A stretch of 60,279 nt of DNA from positions 1-60,279 of the forward strand of contig JAQCTH010000014.1 in NCBI GenBank assembly GCA_027686065.1, read 5' to 3'. The stretch comes from Clostridiaceae bacterium AF10-41 (GTDB lineage Bacteria > Bacillota > Clostridia > Clostridiales > Clostridiaceae). The position numbers were made by a program, and so were the translations under genes. The first letter of the stretch is position 1. Each line of letters starts with the position of its first letter. The notes under the pieces were generated by a model that made no database searches, was not told the DNA's origin, and saw only the letters and a list, made by a program, of their open reading frames with translations. Shown in pieces: positions 1 to 6,903 of this stretch.

Positions 1-658
1 AAAAACTACATTCTTAAATGATCAAAAAGTTACATTTCTAGTTTGACATTTATAATCACCAAAAGAACTGTTTGAGGAGACGAATTTAGATGATATAAAT
101 AAAACATATAAAGTTCATAATCCAATTTTTGATTTGGAAAAGAAGAAAAAAGAGTGGCTAACTTTATTAAAAGAAAATCCAGGTTTACCAAGATGTGAGT
201 TAAAAGAAATAGGTAAGGGATTATATTCATATATACATAAATATGATAGAGAATGGTACGAGCAGGTTACTCCAAAAGTGAGTAGAAAACCAAAAGAATT
301 ACCTTTGTATAATGAAAAAGTAGATGAAGAGAGCTTAAATTTGGTGAGACAGGCTGTTGAAAGTATATATAATAAATCAGGAAGACCAGTTAGAGTTACG
401 GAAACTTCTATAAGAAGAGAAATTGGTTTTAGTAGGAGAATATTAAATGAAAGTTTAATACTTACAAATAAGTATATAAAGGAAAATACAGAGGAGTTAG
501 AGAAATTTAGGATTAGGAAAATAAGGTGGGCTATAAGAGAATTAGAAAAGGATGTAGGTAGTATTACAGGGTATAAAATTCAGATTAAGGCTGGGTTTGG
601 TGGGAATTGTGAAGAAGATGTGAAAAAGTTGATAGACAAGTGTTTGCACGAGATTTAA
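1..658 (+). pseudogene. tnsD: tnsD-like Tn7 target-selection gene, 3' remnant, broken
   Basis: The 3' part encodes a typical TnsD C-terminus: a KEWLTLLKENPG block followed by YSYIHKYDREW, the WL...YxxDREW pattern of TnsD/TniQ-family proteins that bind the chromosomal attachment site. The frame is open from 56 (SPKELFEETN) to the stop at 656-658. It carries TGA at 44-46 and TAA at 53-55. Bases before those stops still translate in the same frame (KTTFLNDQKVTFLV), and SPKELF directly after them is the usual continuation of the RHLL...FLG block, so the stops appear to interrupt a once-continuous gene. A TTG at 134 could start a 174-aa fragment, but it has no convincing ribosome binding site. The gene is cut by the window edge, so the extent of decay upstream is unknown. 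Confidence 0.7.
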
Positions 659-704
659 TAAAATATATTTTAAATATATAAATTTTCAAATAGGTATAAG
701 TAAG

Positions 705-744
705 TAAACTTATAAGAAAAAATATTCGTATAAGTTTATTTTAT
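705..744 (+). terminator. hairpin terminator after tnsD remnant
   Basis: The arms TAAACTTATA (705-714) and TATAAGTTTA (729-738) are perfect complements around a 14-nt loop and are followed by TTTTAT. This fits an intrinsic terminator that separates tnsD from the cargo. Confidence 0.55.
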
Positions 745-834
745 ATGTAAAGTAAAAAAGAATTGAAGTAAAAAAGTAAAATTTAACTTTACATTTTACA
801 AATATAATAGTATAGTTAATATGAGGTGAAAAAA

Positions 835-1548
835 ATGATTAAAGAAAAACTTAAAGAGTTGGGAATTAAATTAGTGGATTTTGCCAATTTATTAGAGATA
901 TCAAGACCTACTCTTGATACGTATATTGAACAATATGAAAATGGTATTAAAATTTCTAAGGACAAATATAACTACATATTTGATAATTTATTTAAAAATA
1001 ATTTTGATTCAAAAGAAGAATTTTTAGAGTGTTTAGAGAATTATCATGACTTAATAGAAAGAGATAAAGCTTTAGGAACTTTTGAATTGCCAGCAGAGAG
1101 TACAGACTTAATGATAAGTATAGTAGATGCTATGAAAGAAGATGTGAATTTAGAGGGATATAATGAGAAAATATATTCGTTTATAAATATGGTTATTAGG
1201 GATTATAGGAAACAAGTGGTATTTACAAAAATATCAGAATATTTTTTGATATTGAATGGGCATTATGAATACAAGGAAGGGGACGAAGAGCAAAAAATAT
1301 TTTTATCAAACTTTTATAAATTTATGCATGAGTATACTCAACATAAGTTAGAGTTTAAAGAGGAATATTATTATAAGTTTTTAAAAAGAACAGATGAAAT
1401 AAGAAAAAATATATTAACAAAAGAAGAAGAACTCAAAGAAGAAATCATGAGTAAAATAAATAAAGAAATTAAGATGAAACTTGATTCAGGAATAAGTATT
1501 GAGGATATAAATATTGATGATATATTTATCAAACTTATAAATCAATAA
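835..1548 (+). CDS. helix-turn-helix cargo protein, function unknown
   Basis: Protein of 237 aa. I chose ATG 835 because GAGGTG at 824-829 sits 5-8 nt upstream; a GTG at 826 lies inside that ribosome binding site. Residues about 5-50 form a phage-repressor-like helix-turn-helix (KELGIKLVDFANLLEISRPTLDTYI), with the SRPTLDTYI recognition-helix pattern. The rest is charged and mostly helical, without a family I recognise. A TTTACA (788-793) and TATAGT (811-816) pair 17 bp apart is a possible promoter. It is the first cargo gene after tnsD in the Tn7-like element. It could be a regulator of the NLR module downstream or an independent DNA-binding protein; nothing in the sequence decides this. Confidence 0.7.
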   Translation: MIKEKLKELGIKLVDFANLLEISRPTLDTYIEQYENGIKISKDKYNYIFDNLFKNNFDSKEEFLECLENYHDLIERDKALGTFELPAESTDLMISIVDAMKEDVNLEGYNEKIYSFINMVIRDYRKQVVFTKISEYFLILNGHYEYKEGDEEQKIFLSNFYKFMHEYTQHKLEFKEEYYYKFLKRTDEIRKNILTKEEELKEEIMSKINKEIKMKLDSGISIEDINIDDIFIKLINQ

Positions 1549-1558
1549 TTAATAGGAA

Positions 1559-1579
1559 TTTAAAGTACTATACTTTAAA
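1559..1579 (+). terminator. hairpin after HTH gene
   Basis: TTTAAAGTA (1559-1567) and TACTTTAAA (1571-1579) pair around a 3-nt loop. A second hairpin, CCTCTAA/TTAGAGG, lies at 1603-1630. Neither has a clean T-run, so termination is only probable. Confidence 0.4.
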
Positions 1580-1740
1580 AATATATTTTGCATAATAAAG
1601 AACCTCTAACATGCTGCAACATTTTAGAGGCCTAAGAGAATGATCTTATTTAATCAACTATTTAAAGTTATATCATAAATATTAAAATCTTACAATAGGA
1701 TTATTCTTTACTTTTTTATGCCTTTTAGGAGGTATTTATA

Positions 1741-1761
1741 ATGAGTGTTAAATCAGGATAA
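1741..1761 (+). other. six-codon ORF with strong RBS (leader peptide or dead start)
   Basis: A near-perfect ribosome binding site, TTTAGGAGGT just before 1734, precedes ATG 1741. The reading frame stops after MSVKSG at 1759-1761, 52 bp before the 306-aa gene. It may be a leader peptide or the remaining start of a decayed gene. No downstream attenuator hairpin is obvious. Confidence 0.3.
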
Positions 1762-1813
1762 AATTCAAGGTTGTTCAAAGTAAAATTCAAAGTAAAGAAA
1801 GGAGAATAATATT

Positions 1814-2734
1814 ATGATATTAAAACAAAAAAGAATTAGAAATTTATCTAAACTGAATGGAATAAAAGAGGGGACCAATATGGTTCCAGTGGTTAGAGTT
1901 AAAAATGTAGATGCAAAAACTCTTTCAAAACTAGGATTTACAGATGAAATAGAGTTAGGCGAATCTATTTTACCAAGTAAAATGGGGTCAGTAACAAGGT
2001 ACAATGCTGATGGAGGTTATATTGTACATAGGGATAAACCTAAAGAAACTTATTATATTATGATAGAGTGGAAATATAAAAAATGGATTGGAGGAGGAGA
2101 TACTGAGGAGGTTACAGATTGGACAGATGTTCCTAGGAAGAGATATCATAGAACTTTAATAGAACCAATAGGCCTTGAAATGGTTATTATGAAAGATGAA
2201 AATGATGACAAGCTAATATGTTTGCCTAGTATCATATTTAATGAAAGTAATAGCAAACTTATTATTCATGAAATAAATCTTATGCTTGAAGTATTTGGAG
2301 AATGTGAAATTGTTGATGGCGACTTAAATAGAATTTTAAAACCAACTTTGAAAAGGTTAAATTGGGAAGTATTACCTAAGGGGAGGATGCCATGGAGTCA
2401 AAGAAAGGCTAGATTAGAAGGATTTATAGGACAAGCTAGAGGGAAAAACAGTGGTGTAATAAGAAAAAGACTTGAAACTATATTCAAGTATAATCCTGAT
2501 TTTGTAGCAGTTGGTAATGGCGGATTTAGTGGATATCTCATAGTTGGTTTTGAGGAAAAAAGTATATATATTTTAGAGAGTACTCAAGTTAATAATGCAA
2601 CTTATATATTAGAGCATGACTGGGAAGAGATATCTAAGCTAACTAAAGGAGAAATATTAAATAATAAGTATCATAAGGATAGAGTTATTCATAGTAAACA
2701 ATGGTTTGATGAGATGAATTCAGTATTAAATTAA
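1814..2734 (+). CDS. conserved cargo protein of unknown function, 306 aa
   Basis: Start ATG 1814 follows AAAGGAGAA with good spacing. The 306-aa soluble protein matches no domain I can name. Visible landmarks are an aromatic-rich middle (YYIMIEWKYKKW at about residues 80-91, then WTDVPRKRYHRTLIEP) and a segment NESNSKLIIHEINLMLEVFGECEI that looks like a beta-to-helix unit. There is no signal peptide, membrane segment or P-loop. It lies between the HTH gene and the NLR pair inside the Tn7-like element, so a part in the same conflict or defence module is possible but unproven. Confidence 0.65.
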   Translation: MILKQKRIRNLSKLNGIKEGTNMVPVVRVKNVDAKTLSKLGFTDEIELGESILPSKMGSVTRYNADGGYIVHRDKPKETYYIMIEWKYKKWIGGGDTEEVTDWTDVPRKRYHRTLIEPIGLEMVIMKDENDDKLICLPSIIFNESNSKLIIHEINLMLEVFGECEIVDGDLNRILKPTLKRLNWEVLPKGRMPWSQRKARLEGFIGQARGKNSGVIRKRLETIFKYNPDFVAVGNGGFSGYLIVGFEEKSIYILESTQVNNATYILEHDWEEISKLTKGEILNNKYHKDRVIHSKQWFDEMNSVLN

Positions 2735-2883
2735 CATAATTTAATACGTTTATAGATATTCATATAAATGCATGTGTTAGATAAAATTAAAATATGATAA
2801 AGCTAATATATGGATATCTATTTTTAATTAACAGATAAAATGCAAATAAAAGGTTGGAAAACAATTTTGGGGAGGGGATATTT

Positions 2884-3069
2884 ATGATGGAACAGATTTT
2901 GAAACATATAGAGTGGGTTTTTAGTGGAATAGGAGTAATGATATTAGGTGGAATAATAGGTATATGTAAAAAGAAAAATGATAAAAAAGGAGAAAAAGAA
3001 ATTAAACAAATAATTTGTAATGGGTCAAACAATAATCAAGCTGGAGGGGATATTAATGTTAATAAATAA
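2884..3069 (+). CDS. small single-pass membrane protein with C-terminal NLR-matching motif
   Basis: Protein of 61 aa. ATG 2884 is chosen because GGGGAGGGGA (2869-2878) lies 5 nt before it. Residues about 10-29 (WVFSGIGVMILGGIIGIC) form one hydrophobic helix, followed by a lysine-rich stop-transfer (KKKNDKK). The C-terminus reads NGSNNNQAGGDINVN, almost the same as residues 14-26 of the overlapping NB-ARC protein (NGSNNNQAAGNINI). Its stop lies 13 bp inside that gene, so the two are translationally coupled. Inference: this is the membrane-acting effector, recruited when the sensor exposes its matching motif, as in NLR-associated amyloid signalling pairs. A structural or regulatory role is the alternative. 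Confidence 0.7.
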   Translation: MMEQILKHIEWVFSGIGVMILGGIIGICKKKNDKKGEKEIKQIICNGSNNNQAGGDINVNK

Positions 3070-3137
3070 ACCTCAATATCAGCAAAGTATAGACAATGGA
3101 TCAAACAATAATCAAGCAGCTGGAAATATTAATATTT
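3019..3137 (+). repeat. duplicated motif-coding sequence read in two frames
   Basis: About 23 bases beginning AATGG(G/A)TCAAACAAT at 3019 recur at 3095 with one mismatch and a 76-bp offset. Because 76 is not a multiple of three, each copy is read in the frame of a different gene, yet both encode NGSNNNQA. This supports a recent duplication or strong constraint on the motif. Confidence 0.8.
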
Positions 3138-5341
3138 ATAATAATTATATTAAAAGTAATGTAACGCTTTTAGAATCTATACCTATACCTGATGCAGATA
3201 ATATTAAAAGAATAGAAATTAAAAATAAAATTTCTGATAAACTTGATGAGAATGATATTATACAAGTATATGGAATTAGTGGTATTGGAAAAACTGAATT
3301 GATAAAAATGGTTTTGAGTGAAAAAAACAATTATAAAAAATATTGGATATCGTGTAGTGATGATGAAGATAATATTAGTTTGGATAATATTCCCACTATG
3401 TCAAAAAATCCTATAAATATATTAGAAACTATTAAAACCAATACTACTTTAGTAGTAGTTGATAATTATAATGATAAAGTTACTAATATATGTGAACAAT
3501 TCAGAAATAATAATAATACAGAATCTAAGCTAATAATAATTTCTAAGGAAAAATCAGATTTTAGAAAAATAGAAAAAATATTAATTGAATATATGACATT
3601 AGAAGAGGCTAAAGAACTATTTAAAGAAGAAATTTTTCAAATGGAAGAGTTTAAGGAATTTTTAGCAACAGTAGATAAACATCCTATGACATTGCAGATT
3701 TTAAGAAATTACTTAACAGCAGAAAATGGTATATTTTTTACTGATATAAAAAATGAATTAGATATACTGGTTAATTTAGAAGATTCGGAAATTTCTTCGT
3801 CTCAAAAGATTTGCGAAAAGATAATAGGATGTTATTATAATGAATCAAAAGAATTGTATAATTTCTTGAGCTTATTTGACTCTAATATTATTGAATCAGA
3901 TTTTTTGAAAAAAACAATATTACCAGATATACAACATTTAATAAATAAAAACTTCATTAAATATGAAGAATCACATTATTATATGCATTCAATAATAATA
4001 GATTCTATAAAATCAATAGTATCTAAGGAAAATAGTAGTATTAATTATATAAATCAATATAGTGATAAAGTATTAGAATATTTAGAAGATAAAATCAAAA
4101 AAAGAGATGTATTTTTTTATAGATTTTGTGGATATAATAATAAATTTTTAAATAATTTAGAAAAAGTTGTTAATAATACTTATTATAAAGTTGTAATATA
4201 TAATGCATATATTACAATAAATAATTATCATGAAAAAGAAACAGTTATAAATGATATAAAAAAGATATTAAAAGATTCAGAAATAAGTCGTTATTATGAG
4301 GTTAAACTTTTAACTGAACAGTATGAAATGGAGTTAAGTTGTATTGAAGATAAAAAGGCTAGAAAAATAGCTGTATTGGAAAAAATTGAAATTCTAGAAG
4401 ATAAGAAATCAAAAATAGAGAATTTTGAAATTAAAGAACTTATAACTCAACGTATTGCTAAGTTTTATAATTGGATTGGAGATTATGATAAATCGATAAG
4501 TTTGTTAGAAGAACTTATTTTATTAGACTCTAATGCATATTCATCTATTCTTCAATTATGTAGAGCATATAGACAGATTATACTAAATACTAAAGAAATT
4601 CAAAAAAAGGGAGAGTATATAGATAAAGTCTATGAGGTACTTAGAAATTGTAATTTAAGAGAGATGCCAATGTCTATTTTTTTAGAAATAATAAGATTAA
4701 TAGTTTCTAGACCATTTAATGAAGATAAAATTTTAAATTTATGTTTATGGGATAATTTTGATCTAATTGAAAATTATTTTAAATTATATTCTGATAATAA
4801 AATATTTGAACATATATACTTAATTATGGGTAGTTTAGCAAGTAATTTATATTACAATAAAAAAGAATTTTATAAAGAGTGTTTTAGAAATATTGAACAT
4901 CCCAATTTAAAAAAATGTGACAAAAGAGTGCTTAAAGCTATGATAGATGTTTATTGCTATGAGATTAAAAGAAGGATACAAGCAAAAGAAAGTGTAGGAA
5001 ATATATTAGAATGTGTTATTAACTATTGGAAATATTATAAAGGTAAATTTTTTGTGAAAAATAAATTTGAATATAAATCAATAATAGATTGTTTAATAAG
5101 CAGTGGAAATGCAGAAATGGCAGAAATAGAATTAGATGAAGTTTATGATGAAAATGACATTTGGCATTTAAGATATAGAAGTAAGATTGAAGAAATCAAG
5201 GGTAATTATACTGGAGCATTAGAATATATACAAGAAGTTCTTAATAGGTGTGATGAAAAATTTCATAAAGGGTATTTAAGTACTTTTGAAAATGATAAAG
5301 AAATTTTAGTTAAAAAGTGTAACAATGTTCCTTCAAGATAA
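3056..5341 (+). CDS. NB-ARC STAND ATPase (bacterial NLR-like sensor)
   Basis: Protein of 761 aa. ATG 3056 is chosen over an upstream GTG-type start because GGAGGGG at 3043-3049 sits 6 nt before it; it overlaps the small membrane gene by 14 bp. The N-terminus carries the NGSNNNQAAGNINI motif (14-27). The NB-ARC region spans about 50-330: Walker A GISGIGKTEL at about 73-82, Walker B LVVVDNYND at about 132-140, a KLIIISKEK sensor strand, HPMTLQIL (GLPL-like) at about 209, and MHSIIIDSI (MHD-like) at about 310. The remaining 430 residues are helical and look like TPR-type sensor repeats. No nuclease, TIR or protease domain is fused to it, which fits an effector supplied by the neighbouring membrane protein. 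By family, a probable antiphage ATPase; the trigger is unknown. Confidence 0.85.
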   Translation: MLINKPQYQQSIDNGSNNNQAAGNINIYNNYIKSNVTLLESIPIPDADNIKRIEIKNKISDKLDENDIIQVYGISGIGKTELIKMVLSEKNNYKKYWISCSDDEDNISLDNIPTMSKNPINILETIKTNTTLVVVDNYNDKVTNICEQFRNNNNTESKLIIISKEKSDFRKIEKILIEYMTLEEAKELFKEEIFQMEEFKEFLATVDKHPMTLQILRNYLTAENGIFFTDIKNELDILVNLEDSEISSSQKICEKIIGCYYNESKELYNFLSLFDSNIIESDFLKKTILPDIQHLINKNFIKYEESHYYMHSIIIDSIKSIVSKENSSINYINQYSDKVLEYLEDKIKKRDVFFYRFCGYNNKFLNNLEKVVNNTYYKVVIYNAYITINNYHEKETVINDIKKILKDSEISRYYEVKLLTEQYEMELSCIEDKKARKIAVLEKIEILEDKKSKIENFEIKELITQRIAKFYNWIGDYDKSISLLEELILLDSNAYSSILQLCRAYRQIILNTKEIQKKGEYIDKVYEVLRNCNLREMPMSIFLEIIRLIVSRPFNEDKILNLCLWDNFDLIENYFKLYSDNKIFEHIYLIMGSLASNLYYNKKEFYKECFRNIEHPNLKKCDKRVLKAMIDVYCYEIKRRIQAKESVGNILECVINYWKYYKGKFFVKNKFEYKSIIDCLISSGNAEMAEIELDEVYDENDIWHLRYRSKIEEIKGNYTGALEYIQEVLNRCDEKFHKGYLSTFENDKEILVKKCNNVPSR

Positions 5342-5580
5342 ATGCTAGATATTCAATTTAATTAGTTAAAGAATAAGCAATAGTGGAATAAAAATAAAAT
5401 TGTGAAATTATATGAGTAGAGTATCATTTATAGAATTGATAAGCAAGAGTATATATTACTATGTAACAACTAAATAAACCATCGCAATTTTAAATAAACC
5501 ACTGCTTTTTCAAAAAAAGTCTCGCAGGTTTAATCACTAAGAAAGCAAAAGAGAACCAAAAGAAAATGTAAGGTTAGAGG
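5342..5580. other. non-coding region after NLR gene with short repeats
   Basis: No gene is visible here. TAAATAAACCATCGC (5471-5485) and TAAATAAACCACTGC (5491-5505) form a 20-bp-period direct repeat. The second copy can pair imperfectly with GCAGGTTTA (5524-5532). The sequence may belong to the transposon end. Confidence 0.45.
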
Positions 5581-5607
5581 TAGGAGCTCCAAGGGGGCTC
5601 CTATTTT
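5581..5607 (+). terminator. intrinsic terminator in transposon end region
   Basis: TAGGAGC (5581-5587) pairs with GCTCCTA (5597-5603) and is followed by TTTT. It lies 240 bp after the NLR gene and probably ends cargo transcription. Confidence 0.7.
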
Positions 5608-5628
5608 AGGTTCAGCAATGAAATACCA

Positions 5629-5726
5629 AACCCAAGCCGAAAGCACCGCAGGTACCAAAACTAGGTAGCAGCTTTGCTGCTGTAGCGGAGTTGGTTAAAA
5701 GCGGTATAGTTGATTTTAATTGGGTT
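5629..5726 (+). other. nested stem structure, possible structured RNA
   Basis: Four helices nest in order: AACCCAA/TTGGGTT (5629-5635 with 5720-5726), ACCGC/GCGGT (5645-5649 with 5701-5705), ACCAA/TTGGT (5654-5658 with 5691-5695) and AGCAGC/GCTGCT (5667-5672 with 5676-5681, loop TTT). The segment is clearly richer in G+C than its surroundings. It does not fit a tRNA. It could be a small RNA or a folded transposon-end element. Confidence 0.4.
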
Positions 5727-5757
5727 TTAGATTAATATTTAAGTAGAGTTTTTGAAC

Positions 5758-5908
5758 GACTATTTTAAAATTTAAAAAAGGTGTGCTTAAAAAAAGGTAT
5801 TTAGTACTACATTTTTATGTAGGATTTTTTGAGAGACTATTTTAAAAAGAGACGCAAAAATGAGGGCTTCAATAGGGTAAATTTGCAAGACTATTTTTAA
5901 ATGATACA
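5758..5908 (-). mobile_element. Tn7-like left end with three putative TnsB sites
   Basis: The sequence GACTATTTTAAA or a close variant occurs at 5758, 5835 and 5889 in the same orientation. The first two are also preceded by TTTTTGA. The last repeat ends GATACA at 5908, so the element read from outside inward begins TGTATC, matching the 5'-TGT rule of Tn7-family ends. Three spaced sites over 151 bp match the layout of the Tn7 left end. A 5-bp target duplication would be AAAAT (5909-5913), but the matching copy lies outside the window. Confidence 0.65.
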
Positions 5909-5930
5909 AAAATAGACTTATATCAAAGTC

Positions 5931-6003
5931 TTTGAAGGTTTTTAAGTTAATATTGAAGTATATTTTATGTTCCCTCAGACTAAAAAGTTTGGGGGGATTT
6001 TTC
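5931..6003 (+). repeat. dispersed terminator element, copy A
   Basis: First of three related copies. A conserved 40-bp lead (TTTGAAGG then AAGTTAATATT) is followed by a stem TCCCTCAGACT (5971-5981) paired with AGTTTGGGGGGA, with G-U pairs, and a T-run. It works as an intrinsic terminator on the + strand. It lies 23 bp outside the transposon end, as expected if the element inserted between a host gene to the left and that gene's terminator. Confidence 0.7.
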
Positions 6004-6232
6004 ATTGGGGGCCTACACCCTTATGAATATTTATATAATTTTGTGATAAGGTTCGAATTTTGCAGAATTGTATATATAGATAGTGGAAAACTGCTGCTTT
6101 TGAGAAAGTTCGATAAGTAAGGTTGAATAAGCATTTTCATATCGGATATAACTTTTATCATCTGTATCTTACAAGTAGGTTTAGTTCAAAGTGTTATATT
6201 TTATTACAACTCATTTTCATAGAAGAATTGAT
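6004..6232. other. non-coding stretch before TetR promoter
   Basis: I see no credible gene here. Short open frames have no ribosome binding site or recognisable product. Confidence 0.5.
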
Positions 6233-6272
6233 TTGACAAAAGTGTAAATTGATTTATAATGAGTATATACTC
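6233..6272 (+). promoter_or_regulatory. TetR promoter with palindromic operator
   Basis: TTGACA (6233-6238), a 16-bp spacer and TATAAT (6255-6260) form a near-consensus sigma-A promoter. The perfect palindrome GAGTATATACTC (6261-6272) directly follows the -10 and overlaps the transcription start, as expected for autorepression by the TetR protein encoded just downstream. Confidence 0.8.
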
Positions 6273-6294
6273 ACTCAAAAAAGGAGGGGAATTT

Positions 6295-6900
6295 ATGCCA
6301 CGCACAAAAGAACAGTTTGAAGAAATGCGCAAAGCTACTAGAGATAAAATTCAATCAGCAGCAATGAAGTTGTTTGTTAAAAAGGGATTTGGTTCTACAA
6401 ATGTTCAGGAGATTGCTGATCTGGCTGGAATTAGTATTGGACTTTTATATCGACAATACAGGACTAAAGAAGAATTATTTAGTGATTTAGTTGAATATGC
6501 ACTTATAGGTATTAAAAATATTACTGATTTATTCGAACAGCATTATTCACCTAAAAAGTTAATCAATCAATTTGTTTGCGAAGTTTATAACGACATGATA
6601 AATGGTGAAGAATTGGCAAACCTATTAATTCTCATGGCACAATCATTTTTGTCAGGAGCAGCTAATCATAAGCAAAAGGAAATTATAGAGCTAGATGGCA
6701 AGATGCTTCAAGCTACTGCTAAGCTTATTAAAAGAGGACAGGGGCTTGGTGAATTCCGTCCTGGAAATGCCTATGAATTAGCGGAGTTTTTCTTTTCGGC
6801 AATACAAGGATTAGCGATGATGAAAATAACATTAAATGATAGTTTTATTATGCCATCACCATCTGTTATAACTGCTTTTTTATTTAAGGAAGGAGAATAA
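6295..6900 (+). CDS. TetR/AcrR family transcriptional regulator
   Basis: Protein of 201 aa. ATG 6295 (MPRTKEQFEEMRKATRDKI) follows AGGAGGGG at 6281-6288 and is preferred over an upstream frame extension that would read through the operator. Residues about 14-60 are the TetR helix-turn-helix (AAMKLFVKKGFGSTNVQEIADLAGISIGLLYRQYRTKEELF). The C-terminal half is the helical ligand-binding and dimer domain. It forms an operon with the acetyltransferase starting 3 bp after its stop. The palindrome at 6261-6272 implies self-repression; the ligand is unknown. Confidence 0.88.
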   Translation: MPRTKEQFEEMRKATRDKIQSAAMKLFVKKGFGSTNVQEIADLAGISIGLLYRQYRTKEELFSDLVEYALIGIKNITDLFEQHYSPKKLINQFVCEVYNDMINGEELANLLILMAQSFLSGAANHKQKEIIELDGKMLQATAKLIKRGQGLGEFRPGNAYELAEFFFSAIQGLAMMKITLNDSFIMPSPSVITAFLFKEGE

Positions 6901-6903
6901 TTT

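Larger units (their letters stand above)
1..5908 (+). mobile_element. Tn7-like transposon, distal (tnsD-to-left-end) part
   Basis: Three things delimit this element. A tnsD relic lies at the window start. A block of accessory genes follows. Three spaced direct repeats then end in ACA at 5908. In Tn7 the order is right end, tnsABCDE, cargo, left end; this window holds the last part of that order. The left end of Tn7 carries three spaced TnsB sites over about 150 bp, and here three GACTATTTT repeats span 5758-5908. The other end, tnsABC and the target gene lie outside the window, so the element identity is an inference from one end. Confidence 0.7.

Noticed and set aside
3020..3055. Upstream start of the NB-ARC protein (12 more residues)
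   Set aside because: The extra residues are encoded by the motif DNA of the small membrane gene in another frame, and the best ribosome binding site lies downstream of that start.
5471..5505. CRISPR-like array
   Set aside because: Only two units with a 20-bp period and no spacers or cas genes; no CRISPR array was seen in the window.
5640..5710. tRNA-like stretch in the transposon end
   Set aside because: The GC-richer segment with GTAGCGGAGTTGGTTAAAAGCGG does not give an acceptor stem, T-loop GTTCGA or anticodon arm; it folds instead as nested hairpins.
5932..6120. 62-codon frame on the + strand after the transposon end
   Set aside because: It runs through the terminator stem of repeat copy A and has no ribosome binding site or recognisable sequence.
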